In this document: one piece after another, positions 11,301-22,900 of the stretch
Numbering within the stretch: the first letter of the stretch is position 1
Layout: every line of letters starts with the position of its first letter
Source of the DNA: Pelodera strongyloides
Lineage: Eukaryota; Nematoda; Chromadorea; Rhabditida; Rhabditidae
Direction: 5' to 3'
Length of the DNA: 64,000 nt
Assembly: GCA_036852015.1 (NCBI GenBank)
Contig: JAANDG010000471.1
Coordinates: forward strand, 52,032 to 116,031
Notes under the pieces: model-generated
Told to the model about the DNA's origin: nothing
The model's database searches: none
What the model saw: only the letters and a program-made list of their open reading frames with translations
Program-made: the position numbers and the translations under genes

Positions 11301-14268
11301 TGAACAACAAATAGTTTTTTTTCCGTATTTAACAAAGCTATGGTTACAAACAAACAAATGATACTAAGTTCCTTCTTTGTAACAACGATCACTAGACTGA
11401 TTGATCTCAGATCTCAGCGATCTCTTCATACAACTACTGTAAGTGACTCTCTCTCTCTCTCTCTCACTTTATTGTCTTTGTTCCTTTGGGGGGATGGGAG
11501 GGGATGAATTGCTGTGTTAGGGAATATGGGTCCGTGGAATGTGGACCATGTGTTCTACATGGATACGAAGAAGCTGACACTCTGTCTTCTCTCTATCTCT
11601 TGTCTATGCACACTCTATCCTGTTATTAGTGTCTGCGACTCCTTCGGATTCATTATCTCTCGCTCCTCACATCCTTACACAGTCCGGGTTATATGCGAAA
11701 TGGGGAGTCCGAGTGTAAGGAAAAGGGAGCAAGAGACCCCTTTCCGGGGGAAATAAGCAAAAGTTGTTTGGGACATAGCTCCCTAACACAGGGACCGGGT
11801 GGGGGAACGTCCGTTGTTGGGCACTTGCTTACCGTATTTGGAAGGGGTACTAATACTAATTAAGCGGTACGGCATGTGGTTTGTGAAATGTATACTCCAC
11901 AGCTTCCTTCCCTGCAGAGTCGCCTCTTTGGTTTCTTCCGGTTGCGGTACAAGTGTGTTCGAAGAATAAGGTGTTCACATACAATTAGCCCACTTTTCGG
12001 CTAGTTTGCAATAAGTTGTGGAGACGTAAAAAAAGCAACGCGCATATCAAGTAAACTCGAACAAGTGGGTGTCATAATTCATAATGAGTCTCCCTTCTTA
12101 CAGTATCCGTGCAATATGACATCATTCTTGCCGACAATGGTACAGAACACTTTATTCACGAATTTCAACGAGGACGAATATAATCAGGTAATTGGATTGT
12201 TCGACAAACTTTGTGAGTGATGAATTGCATGAGTGTAATCCTGCTTCTCGTGGTCACTTCTCGTGGTGATGCTACCTTTTATATCCTAACATATTGTAAG
12301 TATATGTTTGAATTTTAAGCAACCGCAGGAGGTACAATCACAAATCAGAATTGTTTAGTGTTCGGACGATTCTGATTCCGAGGAACCATCAGTAGAGGGA
12401 AAAGAAGACATGGACAAGGGAGACATTGTGGAGTTGGCAAGCAGAGACAGTGAGAAAGGTGAGAAATAGTGGAGAATGGGGGAGAGAGGAGACTGATTGG
12501 GTAAATTTCAGTTGGGCTAGAGTTATGGGGAAAACAACCACAAAAAAAGTGACATAATAATTTCGCACGGGACGATAGAAATCTGTGTTGGGGCGACTAG
12601 TCGATAAGTCACTTTATGTAGGAAATTGGAAATACCGAATTAAATTTAAAAAAAAAGGAATAATTTTCAGACATATCGATGACTCTGCAACAAACACTGA
12701 AGGACGCCCTGAAAGCTGCTGCAAATAACCGGCAAGCTAAGAAGAGAAAAATTATGGAACAGCAACAACAACAAGTGGGGGAATATTTTCTATTCTATAG
12801 GAAAGCCTAAGATTGTGTCTCGCTTCTCAAGGTGAAATCTCAAGGTCTTTAGGTTACTAGATAAGGCGATTATTTGGAATGTTAAGAGACATATTAATGT
12901 AACTGCAATTATTAAATTGAAAACATTATTCCAGGCAGCCAATCAACATGCACAGCAACAGATCAGCAACGCGTTCTTAGCTCCGTTCCTATTGGCAGGT
13001 AAGGATAACTTTTGTACTACCGTATGCCAAACCAAGAAGTGAGGGTACGCTCGAGCAGCTATACAAATTACTTACGGTCACAATTTCTACTGTCTCTGAT
13101 TTATATCTGAAGTAGACTAATTATTTCAGCCACTAGTTCTTCTTCTCCCACTACTTTCCAACTTCCCCAGGGAGTTGTTTCCTTTCCCACTCAGAGTACA
13201 GACGGTGAGACACTGTGTACGTGTCCCGTCATACTGTAAAGTGTAAAACTCTGTTGACTAACCCTTGTGGCCAGATCCCAGACCGTCCAGACAACAGATA
13301 TGGTAGTAAACAGTTACCATTTATTGCTATAGTTGTGGGGCGTTATACTAGAATACACACCTGCTGGATACCAATTGCAATTAACTTGCAGTTTGGATAT
13401 CATCTAAAATTACGCACAGAAGCAAACACATACATATGAAATGGCTGGTATACACGGTTCATATATATGAATTTAAAATTTGGACTGGATTCAAGGCCAC
13501 AATTGTCCGTTTTTCATATGTCCATTGTCACTTTTTGTCACTAACCAATAGTTTGAATAGCAACTGTTTGAGAATGAATTTTAATGGAAATACATGTACT
13601 TCCAAGTAATTCCAACTTTCATAGATGCCAAGAATGCTCCTCTCATGATTTTTTTCAACTAACCCAAACCCCTGGAACCTTTCGTATTCCGATTCACAAA
13701 TACAAACCTTTCTCAGACTGGGGTTTGATGAATTCTTCCCGAGATACTATTAGGTTTTCTCTTCCGTTTTTATTATTTATTCAATTTTTCTGGTTACGAA
13801 AGGCTCGGTGGAACAGACATTGAAATTAAAAAACCTGAATAGTTATTCATGTGAACCTTTCAGGTGGAGCATCTGCCAATGGACTTTTCACTCCAAAAAC
13901 AGCAGAGGATGCGAGTTCGAATCCCCTTTTATCATTTCCATTTCACTTCAATTTACAACAGGCGAGTTTCATCTGGTTTCCTTACAATTTGAGTTTTTTA
14001 TTGTTAAAAAAACTACATCAACGTGTTAGTTCCGCCAAGGAGCAATGTTTCTTCCACAACATATACTTTGTTCGTGTCTTGAAATTTGGCTCATTGTGAG
14101 AACGTTGTGGTTGGAGAACTAAATATGTTTGCAATTAGAAAATATTTTGCATTCTACCCAGTGAGATCATTGCAAATAATCTTGGTAGTCCTCTGTTCTG
14201 TTTATTCCAATTTCTCTTTATTTCAGTTGATGGAATCTTCAGCGGCGAGTGCTGCGAAAGCGGATTGA
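8396..14268 (+). CDS. unc-120: Serum response factor, MADS-box transcription factor
   Basis: This is a nuclear DNA-binding factor of the SRF type, which binds CArG boxes and in C. elegans (unc-120) drives body-wall muscle genes. Eleven exons join in frame: 8396-8495, 8685-8773, 8948-9104, 10346-10449, 12104-12187, 12359-12458, 12671-12774, 12935-12998, 13130-13204, 13864-13961, 14227-14268, giving 338 aa. Residues about 34-115 are the MADS and SAM domain, with KIKMEYIGNKLRRYTTFSKR, the TGIMKKAYELSTLTGTQV core and LVASETGHVYTYATNKLQP, nearly identical to animal SRF. A basic stretch (PRKRKP) follows. Further on come an acidic patch (CSDDSDSEE), a basic run ending in poly-Gln (residues about 213-246) and a Ser/Pro/Gln-rich activation-type tail. 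An AG acceptor 3 bases before ATG suggests trans-splicing or a 5' intron. Intron 10 seems to use a GC donor (cag|gcgagt). The ortholog call is firm for SRF; the symbol is by family. Confidence 0.93.
11858..11906. mobile_element. Partial MITE family C end inside SRF intron 4
   Basis: The sequence TTAAGCGGTACGGCATGTGG followed by TTTGTGAAATGTATAC matches the left end of family C. No matching right end was seen nearby, so it is a solo or truncated end. Confidence 0.4.
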
Positions 14269-15475
14269 ACTTCTGTACATTGATTGCATGCATTAGCTAT
14301 GTTCACACATTTTTTCAAGTGAAACTTGATTCGATATTCTAGTAATTAACATAATTATAAGGAAAAATAATCTAAAAGTTCCAAGACTCATAATATTTTT
14401 CGGCAAAATAATCTAATTACAATTACAACTGACATATCTCCGCATTGAGACTTTTCGGGTTTTGAACGCAGAATATTCACATGTAAAAAAGGCGAAAGAT
14501 GGACCTTGCCTAATTTGAAGCCTTACTTTTTATGCCTAATAAATTACATTTTAGTGGTGTTAAGCTTTTGTTTATGTGCATTTATAGTTCAGATTAGCAT
14601 GATTTTTTTGTATTGTGTTTTTCATAACATGTGTTTGTTTTCTATCTACAGAAACATTATGTGTCAAGACTATTTTTTTAAACAAATTGTAGATTATTTT
14701 GGATTTCTGTGGAAATATTTGTTATATGAATTTGCGCTATTACTTTCCTAGTCTTTCCTGTTCTTTCCACTTCTCTTGCTGATATTGTTGTAAAAATAGT
14801 TGTCATTTTGATTATTGATGTTTTATTTGTGTATTACTTTAGAACTTTTAATTAGTTCCGTTTTTTATTGCGTCATGCATGCTACATGAAGAACGGTAGT
14901 TTATTGAGAAAATACACGTAGAATGAATATGAATTGTTAGCTTTTCAAAGGCGGCCTTGTCACAAACTCCGCTATATAATTTGTATGTATGTTTATTGGA
15001 CTGTGCCTTACCATTTTGGAATCAGTTGCCTTTTCTTCTTGTCCGGTCTTTTTTATAACGTTCTGTTTTCGACTTTTCATATTCGCCATGTACGCATACA
15101 GCATACTACGCATAATTTGTTGTCTACTGCAAGCTTTACTTTTTATTATGTCTTCAGAACAACGATTCTTTTTGCGTGTGTTTGAATACTCGTCACACAG
15201 TGCACTTGCGAATTACATTAGGTTATAGGTTATAGGCATAGGCCTCAGCAATAATTAGGTTATTGGTGAAGTGAACAAATTTGCGCGTTAGATCAACGAA
15301 TACAGGCTGAAAAAGTCAATTCTTCAATTACAAGATGTAGTCAGGCATTACACTTGTTCTGCAGACTTGTGTATGATGACAAGTGTAGGTATGTGTAATG
15401 CTAGCTAGCCTTTATTTGAAATGTAAATTTTCCGAAAATAAATCAAACAAACACATATTTGATTTTCCTCTGTAA

Positions 15476-15722
15476 TGGGGTTTGCAAGTATGCCCGATAT
15501 TCCTTGCAAGTATCGAAAAATTTACGTATCTTGGCACTACACGAGCAATCTTAGGCATTTTTAAACCGATCGCCACGGGACCAATTGTTCAATAAAAAAT
15601 GTCTTTGATGGCGGATTTTCTATAGTGCGGATGTGTCAAAGTTACGGTAAATTGTAAAAAGCATCTTTGCGAATTTACTTGCAAGGATTAACGTAGGTCA
15701 TTTGGCGAGTACTTGCACCCAT
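15476..15722. mobile_element. MITE family D, long form
   Basis: The ends are TGGGGTTTGCAAGTATGCCC and an inverted TTGCACCCA end. The interior (ATCGAAAAATTTACG, CTTGGCACTACACGAGCA, GATCGCCACGGGACCA, GATGGCGGATTTTCTATA) is almost the same as in 54813-55072, so the two are copies of one roughly 250-base element. Confidence 0.8.
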
Positions 15723-16872
15723 AACCGGCGCACCAAATTTGTAACTGACGCGCGGTATTTAGACCCGCCCCTTTTCCTCGGTGCTCCAAATTACAACTTT
15801 AACGATGAATTTAAAAACAGAAGACCTGCACATCAATTTGAACTCTGAAATGGATATTTGATTCATCAGTTTTTGGATACTGTTGTTGTACGATGTTTGT
15901 TTGACGTGTTGACGGTGGAACCTGTGTTGTGGACCGTGTGGCGCTAAATCTACTTATTTGTGAGGTTTGTTATTTGCTAAGTATCTTACTAAATCATCCA
16001 GCGGATCTAATTAGCTTCGGTTACGTGCGTTTGACTTGATTTTTCTGCACCGCGTTTAAGTGTGCTCCCGAATGGCAAGACAAATCGTCGGGCCGGTGAG
16101 AAGGTTGCATCCTTCTCAATACTCTGAGAGACTTTTTGTCCCCCATTTCGAGGCATGTTTGAGCTGCTGCAGAAGAATTAGGAAACGCGCGTCATTTTCA
16201 ATTTACGGTGCTATTAAAGTTGGGGGGGCCAAAGTGGGCGGGGCCTCAAAAATATTTTTTCGACCTTTCTGCGAGCCAAAATGAACCTAATTCATTCTAG
16301 TTCTTTTATTTCTTGCCAACAACATTGCGCAGGAGGATTTACCTGCTATACTGTTACATTCATATTGGCTAAAGATAACAATCAGAATTTTAACAGCCGG
16401 TACCGGTACACTTGGATTTTATGTGATACCGACGGGGAAGCTTAGGCCTAGCTATTTTTTCGAATTTGGAAACTGCGTTCACATTGATAGGCTGAGCAGG
16501 AGCTAACAGTCGTCAGCGTTTCTATTGGTGAGTAGGTCAGTAGTCATTACTATCAGTGGCCAGTTGCACGAAAGCTTGGAGCATGCTCCATGCCTACCAG
16601 TGGGAGGTGAGAGAAAGATTGTGGGACAAATTCTCCCACAAAGGGGCAGCCTTTCCTTATACTTGCATACGGCCCCAGACGGTGGATTCGTAGTTGCTGC
16701 TAATGCTAAAGGCTAAGTGGCTAAGTAATTGACATATGTCAGACTGCATTATTAGAGCGCCGCACTGACAATACAGTCTCATTGTAAAATTAAAATGGTG
16801 AAAACTTAAGCAATGCATCATATATTATGTGAACAGTGGAATGCCCGTAGTCTTTTATACCAATTTTCATAT

Positions 16873-17041
16873 GGTTAGTTAATTAACATTTTGATTTTTG
16901 CGATGATGGCACCGTGGCAACTTCAACGCTGAGCTGCTCCTCTGTGATTGCTGAGTTCGTGCGTTCTTTCTTCACTCACCGTCCGTCACTAAGCCGTATG
17001 AATTGAACCAAGGTTAGTTAATTAACATTTTGATTTTTGCG
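16873..17041. repeat. 30-base direct repeat pair
   Basis: Bases 16873-16902 and 17012-17041 are identical, with core GGTTAGTTAATTAACATTTT followed by GATTTTTGCG. The spacing of 139 bases and the palindromic TTAATTAA core are the notable points. No family was recognised. Confidence 0.8.
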
Positions 17042-18847
17042 CTAGGTTGTGGATGTTGCTCTTATCTTCGTCATCTTTTCCTTTTACCATTCTTTCTGTT
17101 CTTCCTTTGCACTTTCGGATTTTGCGTGTTCAGCTTGATTTTTGGACAACGTTTGTGAATTTATTTTGGAGAGATGTCACAAATAGTCGGGCCAGTGACT
17201 CTGAGAGAGTATTTGTGCCCTTTTTGGAATATATTCTCAATTGATTTGTAAAAACTAGGGAATGCGCATAATCTTGTTTCGTTTTTGTCATCGTTGTTTC
17301 ACTCTATCTTTTCAATTCACTGCCGTCATCACAAGCTGGAAATAAATTAGCTCTCTCTCGAACACATTATGTACTTATTTAGTAAGTCATCTAATTATGA
17401 TTAAGCTACACTTTTAATTTGTTTTCGTTTCATGGAACCATTGCGGGAGGTCCACTGTATGAGTCTGCGCTACACTGGATGAGGGCGTGTGGATGATCTG
17501 CCTCTTGCTCGGTATGATACTCCCGGACCGGAGCTGCAGTGGTGTGTTTTTACATCCAATTAGTTATACTGATGTGTGGTAACGCTGTGTGTCGTGGGTG
17601 GTGGTAAAGTTAGTTAATCTCCCATACTCTCGCTCTTCCAGCTGATCTTCACGCATCATTTCCGCTCACACAAATGCTAAATTGCCTGTCACAATTGTAT
17701 ATGCATAAAGTGTTAAGTATTTCTGCACGTCTCACTTACCAGTTAGCATATTTTCAGCAGGTGCTCATTTCAGGTCAACGTGTCTTCGTGATATAGCGCG
17801 CATTGGCTCGAGTCGGCAACTTCTCCACCTTCAAACTTTCGCCTCATTGCTTCACTCGTATTTTTATTGTTAGCAACAACTCTGTTTCACATCCCCACAA
17901 TAAAGTCTGAGGGGGCTGTGTGATTCCCTCTACTATTGGTAGTGGGTGTGGCTGTGGAAGGTCAGGCTTACGTAACGTTGATCACCATTTTTCCTTCGAC
18001 TTTTTGTTTGTGTGGTGTATGGCGTTTGTTCCATGTCTATGAGTTAAATCAGTACAAGCAGAGCATCCTTGAAGAGAATAACATTGTCTCACTAGTACTA
18101 GTGATATTGTTTATTGGGGCCGAATGTTGATATTTCTGTCATTTGTATAACTATGTGAGTGCTACGTGCCTGATCAATGACTAGGTTTGCCTTGTGGGAG
18201 TTCTCGGTAGCCAAATTCTGACAAGCATGTCCTTCTCGACTCGACTATAATAATTTATTACGCGCACGTACAATTCATGAGAAAAATATGCAACGTACAG
18301 ACTAGCTTCTCGAACGCTTTGTTAGTAGAGTAAATTGTAGCAACACAGTTCGTGGTCGATAATGTAGGTATTTGCTATTAGTTTTTCCTTCAGGTCGTTT
18401 TTGATTTAGATAGCTGAATTCTATTGGGTGCTTCTATCATGATTTAATAGGGTTCTCATACTGTGACATGCTTGAATAAACTATTTGAGTTGTTTGTATA
18501 CCTTTTCTGCGCTCATTATGCGAAACAATATGCAGTATAACCACGTGTCCAGAACATCCAGGAGAGTGAAAGATAGATAGTTGGACAAAAAAAATACATA
18601 TGAGCTTCATCCCGAACCGTTTAGGTACAAGACTAATAAGCACAAACTGACCGATGGGGACTGAACACACAGTCATTTTTGGTGACAGTGCTCCTATGTC
18701 TCACTTGTAAAGAACTACCAATCCGAAATTATAGATTTGGTAATTTTTCAGTTTCGAAAATATAATCGAAGCCTCAATGATTCAATTCGTTCAGAGTCAA
18801 TTTCATCAGCAAATTTCGTTCACGAAATATTTTCGTGGAAAGGGAGG

Positions 18848-18987
18848 CCTAACTGTTGAGAAACGTTGGTGAGATCATAAACCGTGAGCCGCTTAGGATG
18901 CATGGTCGCATTCATTTTGAGCCTAACTTGGTTGAGAAACGTTGGTGAGATCATAAACGTGAGCCGCTTAGGATGCATGGTCGCATT
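18848..18987. repeat. Tandem duplication, about 66-74 base unit
   Basis: Unit 1 (18848-18913) and unit 2 (18922-18987) share GTTGAGAAACGTTGGTGAGA, the ATCATAAAC(C)GTGAGCCGCT core and TAGGATGCATGGTCGCATT, differing by only a few bases. The high identity means a recent local duplication. Confidence 0.85.
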
Positions 18988-19329
18988 ATTTATGCATATG
19001 TACCAGACGGCTATCGCCGCCTGAGGCGACTTACATGGAAATATGATTGGTTTAGCATGGACATACTTATATACAAAGTTTCAAACGTATCATAAGAAAT
19101 TCACTTAATAGGAAACAATTGCATATGCATAGATATTGAGCTTTTATACCCGAACAGGAAATTTGCATTTCGTAACGCACATCGGTATGCAAATTAGGCT
19201 ACAGTTACTCTTTTATATAATAAAATAAAAATATGTTAAGGGAAGGTGCTCATTGTTAAATTTACAATAACAACTTATACTACTTAGTTACAATAGTATT
19301 ACTTACTATACAGAAATTATAGTTTCTAA

Positions 19330-19602
19330 GGGCGCGTTCGGGATTGATTTTCCGAAAGGAAACTCGGCCAAATCCTCGTTCGGGATGGACAGTTTGGAAA
19401 CGTTCCAATGCTTGGAGAAAACAAAAAAATACAGTATGAATTAGCTTGCGAAAAACGTTTCCCGCGCATATTTTTCAAATTTTCCATGCTAATTCATACT
19501 GTATTTTTTGTTTTCTCCAAGCATTAGAACGTTTCCAAAATGTCCATCCCGAACGAGGATTTGGCCGAGTTTCCTTACGGAAAATCAATCCCGAACGCGC
19601 CC
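19330..19602. mobile_element. Foldback MITE, PIF/Harbinger-like, TAA target duplication
   Basis: This is a 273-base near-palindrome. Arms of about 120 bases begin GGGCGCGTTCGGGATTGATT and end in the exact inverse. Each arm includes CTCGGCCAAATCCTCGTTCG, and the arms meet at a short loop near 19460. It is flanked on both sides by TAA (19327-19329 and 19603-19605). A 3-base T-A-rich target duplication and GGG-type ends fit PIF/Harbinger elements. It sits about 350 bases upstream of the nxf-1 start. Confidence 0.85.
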
Positions 19603-19951
19603 TAAGTTCTATACACTCGGATCGCTAGCTACCGTAGCTGCTAATTTCAAACTCCCGCGCTTTCCAAAAGACTCTTCGCCGCAAAAGTGCATTTTTGTTT
19701 CGCAATTTCCCGGTTTGCGCAAGCAAAAAAGGCGTGTGTTGGTTGTCTTGTTTCGTTTTAGTCTGTGCATCCGTTTTTTCTTTGTTGGGTTTCACATTTT
19801 GGACGAGCCGTATCCATTCTTCTGACCGGGCGGTCCGTTTTGATGATGGAGCGTTTACTGCATGCCAAGTCTCACTATGGTATTGTGTCTTTGTTTATTC
19901 GCGTTGAAAATGGATATGGCATATGACTGTTCTATATTTGTTTGTTTACAG

Positions 19952-22900
19952 ATGAACCGGTACACTAACAAACAGCGAAAGGATGTGCGCAGTATCCGCA
20001 GTACCAACAAGTTTGAACGATTGGATGCAGACATTGGCAGCCAATACGTTGATGACGATCCAGTCATTGGAGGTGAGTATTACGTTCTTCGTTTATTTTG
20101 CACCTATCCTACTCTATGTGCCCTTTTTCATATTCGTCCCTTTTGTTATAATTACCGTCTGGATTGTTGGTGTAACCGTAAATTTTACAGGACCATCTGA
20201 AGCTGGAGGTTCGCGTATGTTCCGGAACACAGTGGGAAATGTGATACGAAATGCAGCTGGTGGCGTGATGCACGGAGGACAAGCTAGGAAATTTCAGGTG
20301 AGTTAGAGTTGCGAGGACGGGGAAAGTGGGATGCGATGTCGAAATATGATGTCCCTCGTACTTTTTTGTGCTGATGATAAGTTCGGTGATAGTGTGCATA
20401 GTCATAGTGTGCTACTCAATACACTGGGATTAGCTATGAATTTCAATATCGTAATTTAGCGTGGTAACCGTCGCGATCAGCAAGCAATGGGCGGTGCCGG
20501 AGGTCTGACGAAGAGTAAGGAGATGGTTTCGCGGATAAAGGTATGATTTTTTCTTGATTTGTTATCTTCTGCCTCGCTAATGGCAATGTTATCAAATAAA
20601 ATTTCACTACTGAAGTTGTTTTTCTATGTGATGGAATTAGTTACTGATGTCAAGAAGTGGGGAAAATTTTCGTACCCTTCCACCAAAATCAGGCTATAAT
20701 TTCCATGCGTAATTTCGGAGATGGTCGCTAGTTGAGAGTTGAACCGTAAATTACCACTGATACGTTTCACCCAAATCTATATATTTGCATTTGCCTCCGG
20801 AGATGGTCAAAGCCAATCCGGAGATGGTTGATGCGTAATTTTACGCATAGATTTATAGCCTGACCAAAATTGGACATTTTTATGTCGCTATAGAGGTCAA
20901 CCCTTCCATCATTTTTGCGCTTTCACTTTTCAACGAATTTTCCTACAATTTGCTAGAAAAGGGGCGTGGTTTAGGCACCTTTCCACCAAATTTTACCCAT
21001 TTTTTTCCATGAATTTTTGGCGTACCTCCCACCAATTCCGGACTACCGAAAACAATTTCCACCACTTCTTGATTGGCGTGATCGCATTGAATAATCTAAA
21101 ATTGTCTAGTAATTGCCTGCGACGTTTTTATGCTTACGCCGCCATAGTTTAGTTTAGTAACTGCGTTTTACATTAATTAGTTATGTTTTAAAATTCTACA
21201 ATTCTATTTAGATTCGTTTTGGAAGGAAATTTGGTATCCAGTGGGTTCTGCGTCAGCTTTCTCAACAGGTATGTTTTTGCTGCTTTACAAATCTTTCCCA
21301 GGGAGATTCTGGTCTTTTATGTAAGAAAGAGAGATAGAGATCTCAGCTCTCAGCTGTTTTATTATTATGTTATGTATTCAACTATCTAAAATTGCAGAGG
21401 TTCCTTTGTGATTGTGCTATTCAAATCATGAATTCTAGGTCGAAGATCTGAAACCAATCCTACCGGCTGTTGTGGACAATGATGTTATTTTCTTTCTCCG
21501 AAATGAGGACACCGCCGACGTATGTTTTTTATCGTCCGTCAGTTTTTGTTTGCCCATTCCTTCAAACGTGGTTGTTCGTTCGTTTATTCCTTGCAATGAA
21601 TGAAACTTCATTTTTTTTCTGTATTTTTGTGCCTCGGATTTTCGAACGCCGAATGCGGGAATGCTCCTTCCGAATTATCTTTGCTACCAGAATAGTATGG
21701 CGGATGTTATCGTATTTTCACTTCTACTAATTCCTCAATGTTCAGGCTGTCGTTGGTTGCAGTCGGCGTATCACAAACCGAGAGACTGGAGACAGGATGG
21801 TCATCTTTGGAGAGAAGGTAAGGAATTGTGAATAGTTCTATTAGAAAAGAATGCTATTTCTGGTTAAGAGCGCCTTGCAGCTGACTTACTTCCACTCAAG
21901 TGAAGTACTACCATGACCACTACACTATGCCTGTGGATATTTTTGCTATTAACAATGAAATGAAAAAAAACCAGAAAAATAATAATAATAAAAAAAATCA
22001 ATAAATGGCTATTAATGCTTATTGTGATTTATTGCCTGTTAAGACTGTGGCTCCATGGCAAAAGTTGGACAAAAGAGAGGTGGACGTAATCAATGAAGTA
22101 GTCGACAGTCGATACGACCATGAGAGTCGCGTTCTCAATTTGGCAGAATTTGCCAGAGACCAACGTTAGTTTTTGTTTCAGTTCATTTTTTTTTGCTTTG
22201 TCGTAATAGGTAGGGTAATATTGGTGATGCAATATGAGCCGTTAAGCCGTTATAAATCTGTAGAATTGAAAAGTAACTGTCTTTAGCTGCTTTGGCATCT
22301 TGCTTCCAATATATTTAACAAAAAATACCTGTCCGACTGTTTTCAGTTTCTTACTGACCTATTGTTTAGGGTTTGCGTCTCAGGGCCTTACCTGCTTGCT
22401 CACTATGAATAATGTGATGTTATCCGTAATGGATAGGATTGATGAGAAATACGGACATGTCACTGCCCTTAGTCTACAGGTACTGTTTTTTTAAAAAAAA
22501 ATTCGCCGTGAATTCTAGTCATTATCATTATGGGTCAGTTTTGTTGAGTTTAGCGATCAGGTAATGTGCGTAAATTTGAGATGATCTAATTACCAAAAAC
22601 CGCATTTAATTGCCAAAACACCAAACCCTAATTAACAAAACAATAAAACAATCACTCTAACGTATGAATTCGCTAACGATTCCAGAGATACCGCGCCGAT
22701 TCCTGCGCACCCCATTTTTAGCATTCCGATTGGCTTACTGGATGGTTTGTGACTGATTCTACAATTCGTTGTTTAATTTTAATTTTTTTAGGGAAATCGT
22801 TTGCGGCAACTGGATTGCTGTGCGATGCTTTGTTACATCACCAAATTTGTGAAGGTTCTGGATCTCCGCGACAATCAGGTACACTTTCATGATTCTTCAT

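Larger units (their letters stand above)
14269..19951. other. Intergenic region between SRF and nxf-1
   Basis: No gene model could be supported in 5.7 kb. The region contains a family D MITE, a 30-base direct repeat about 140 bases apart, a 66-base tandem duplication and a 273-base foldback MITE. Two diverged copies of one sequence (around 16064-16150 and 17163-17225, sharing a cgggccngtga core and an actctgagaga core) point to an old duplication. The nxf-1 promoter probably lies between 19603 and 19951. Confidence 0.6.
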
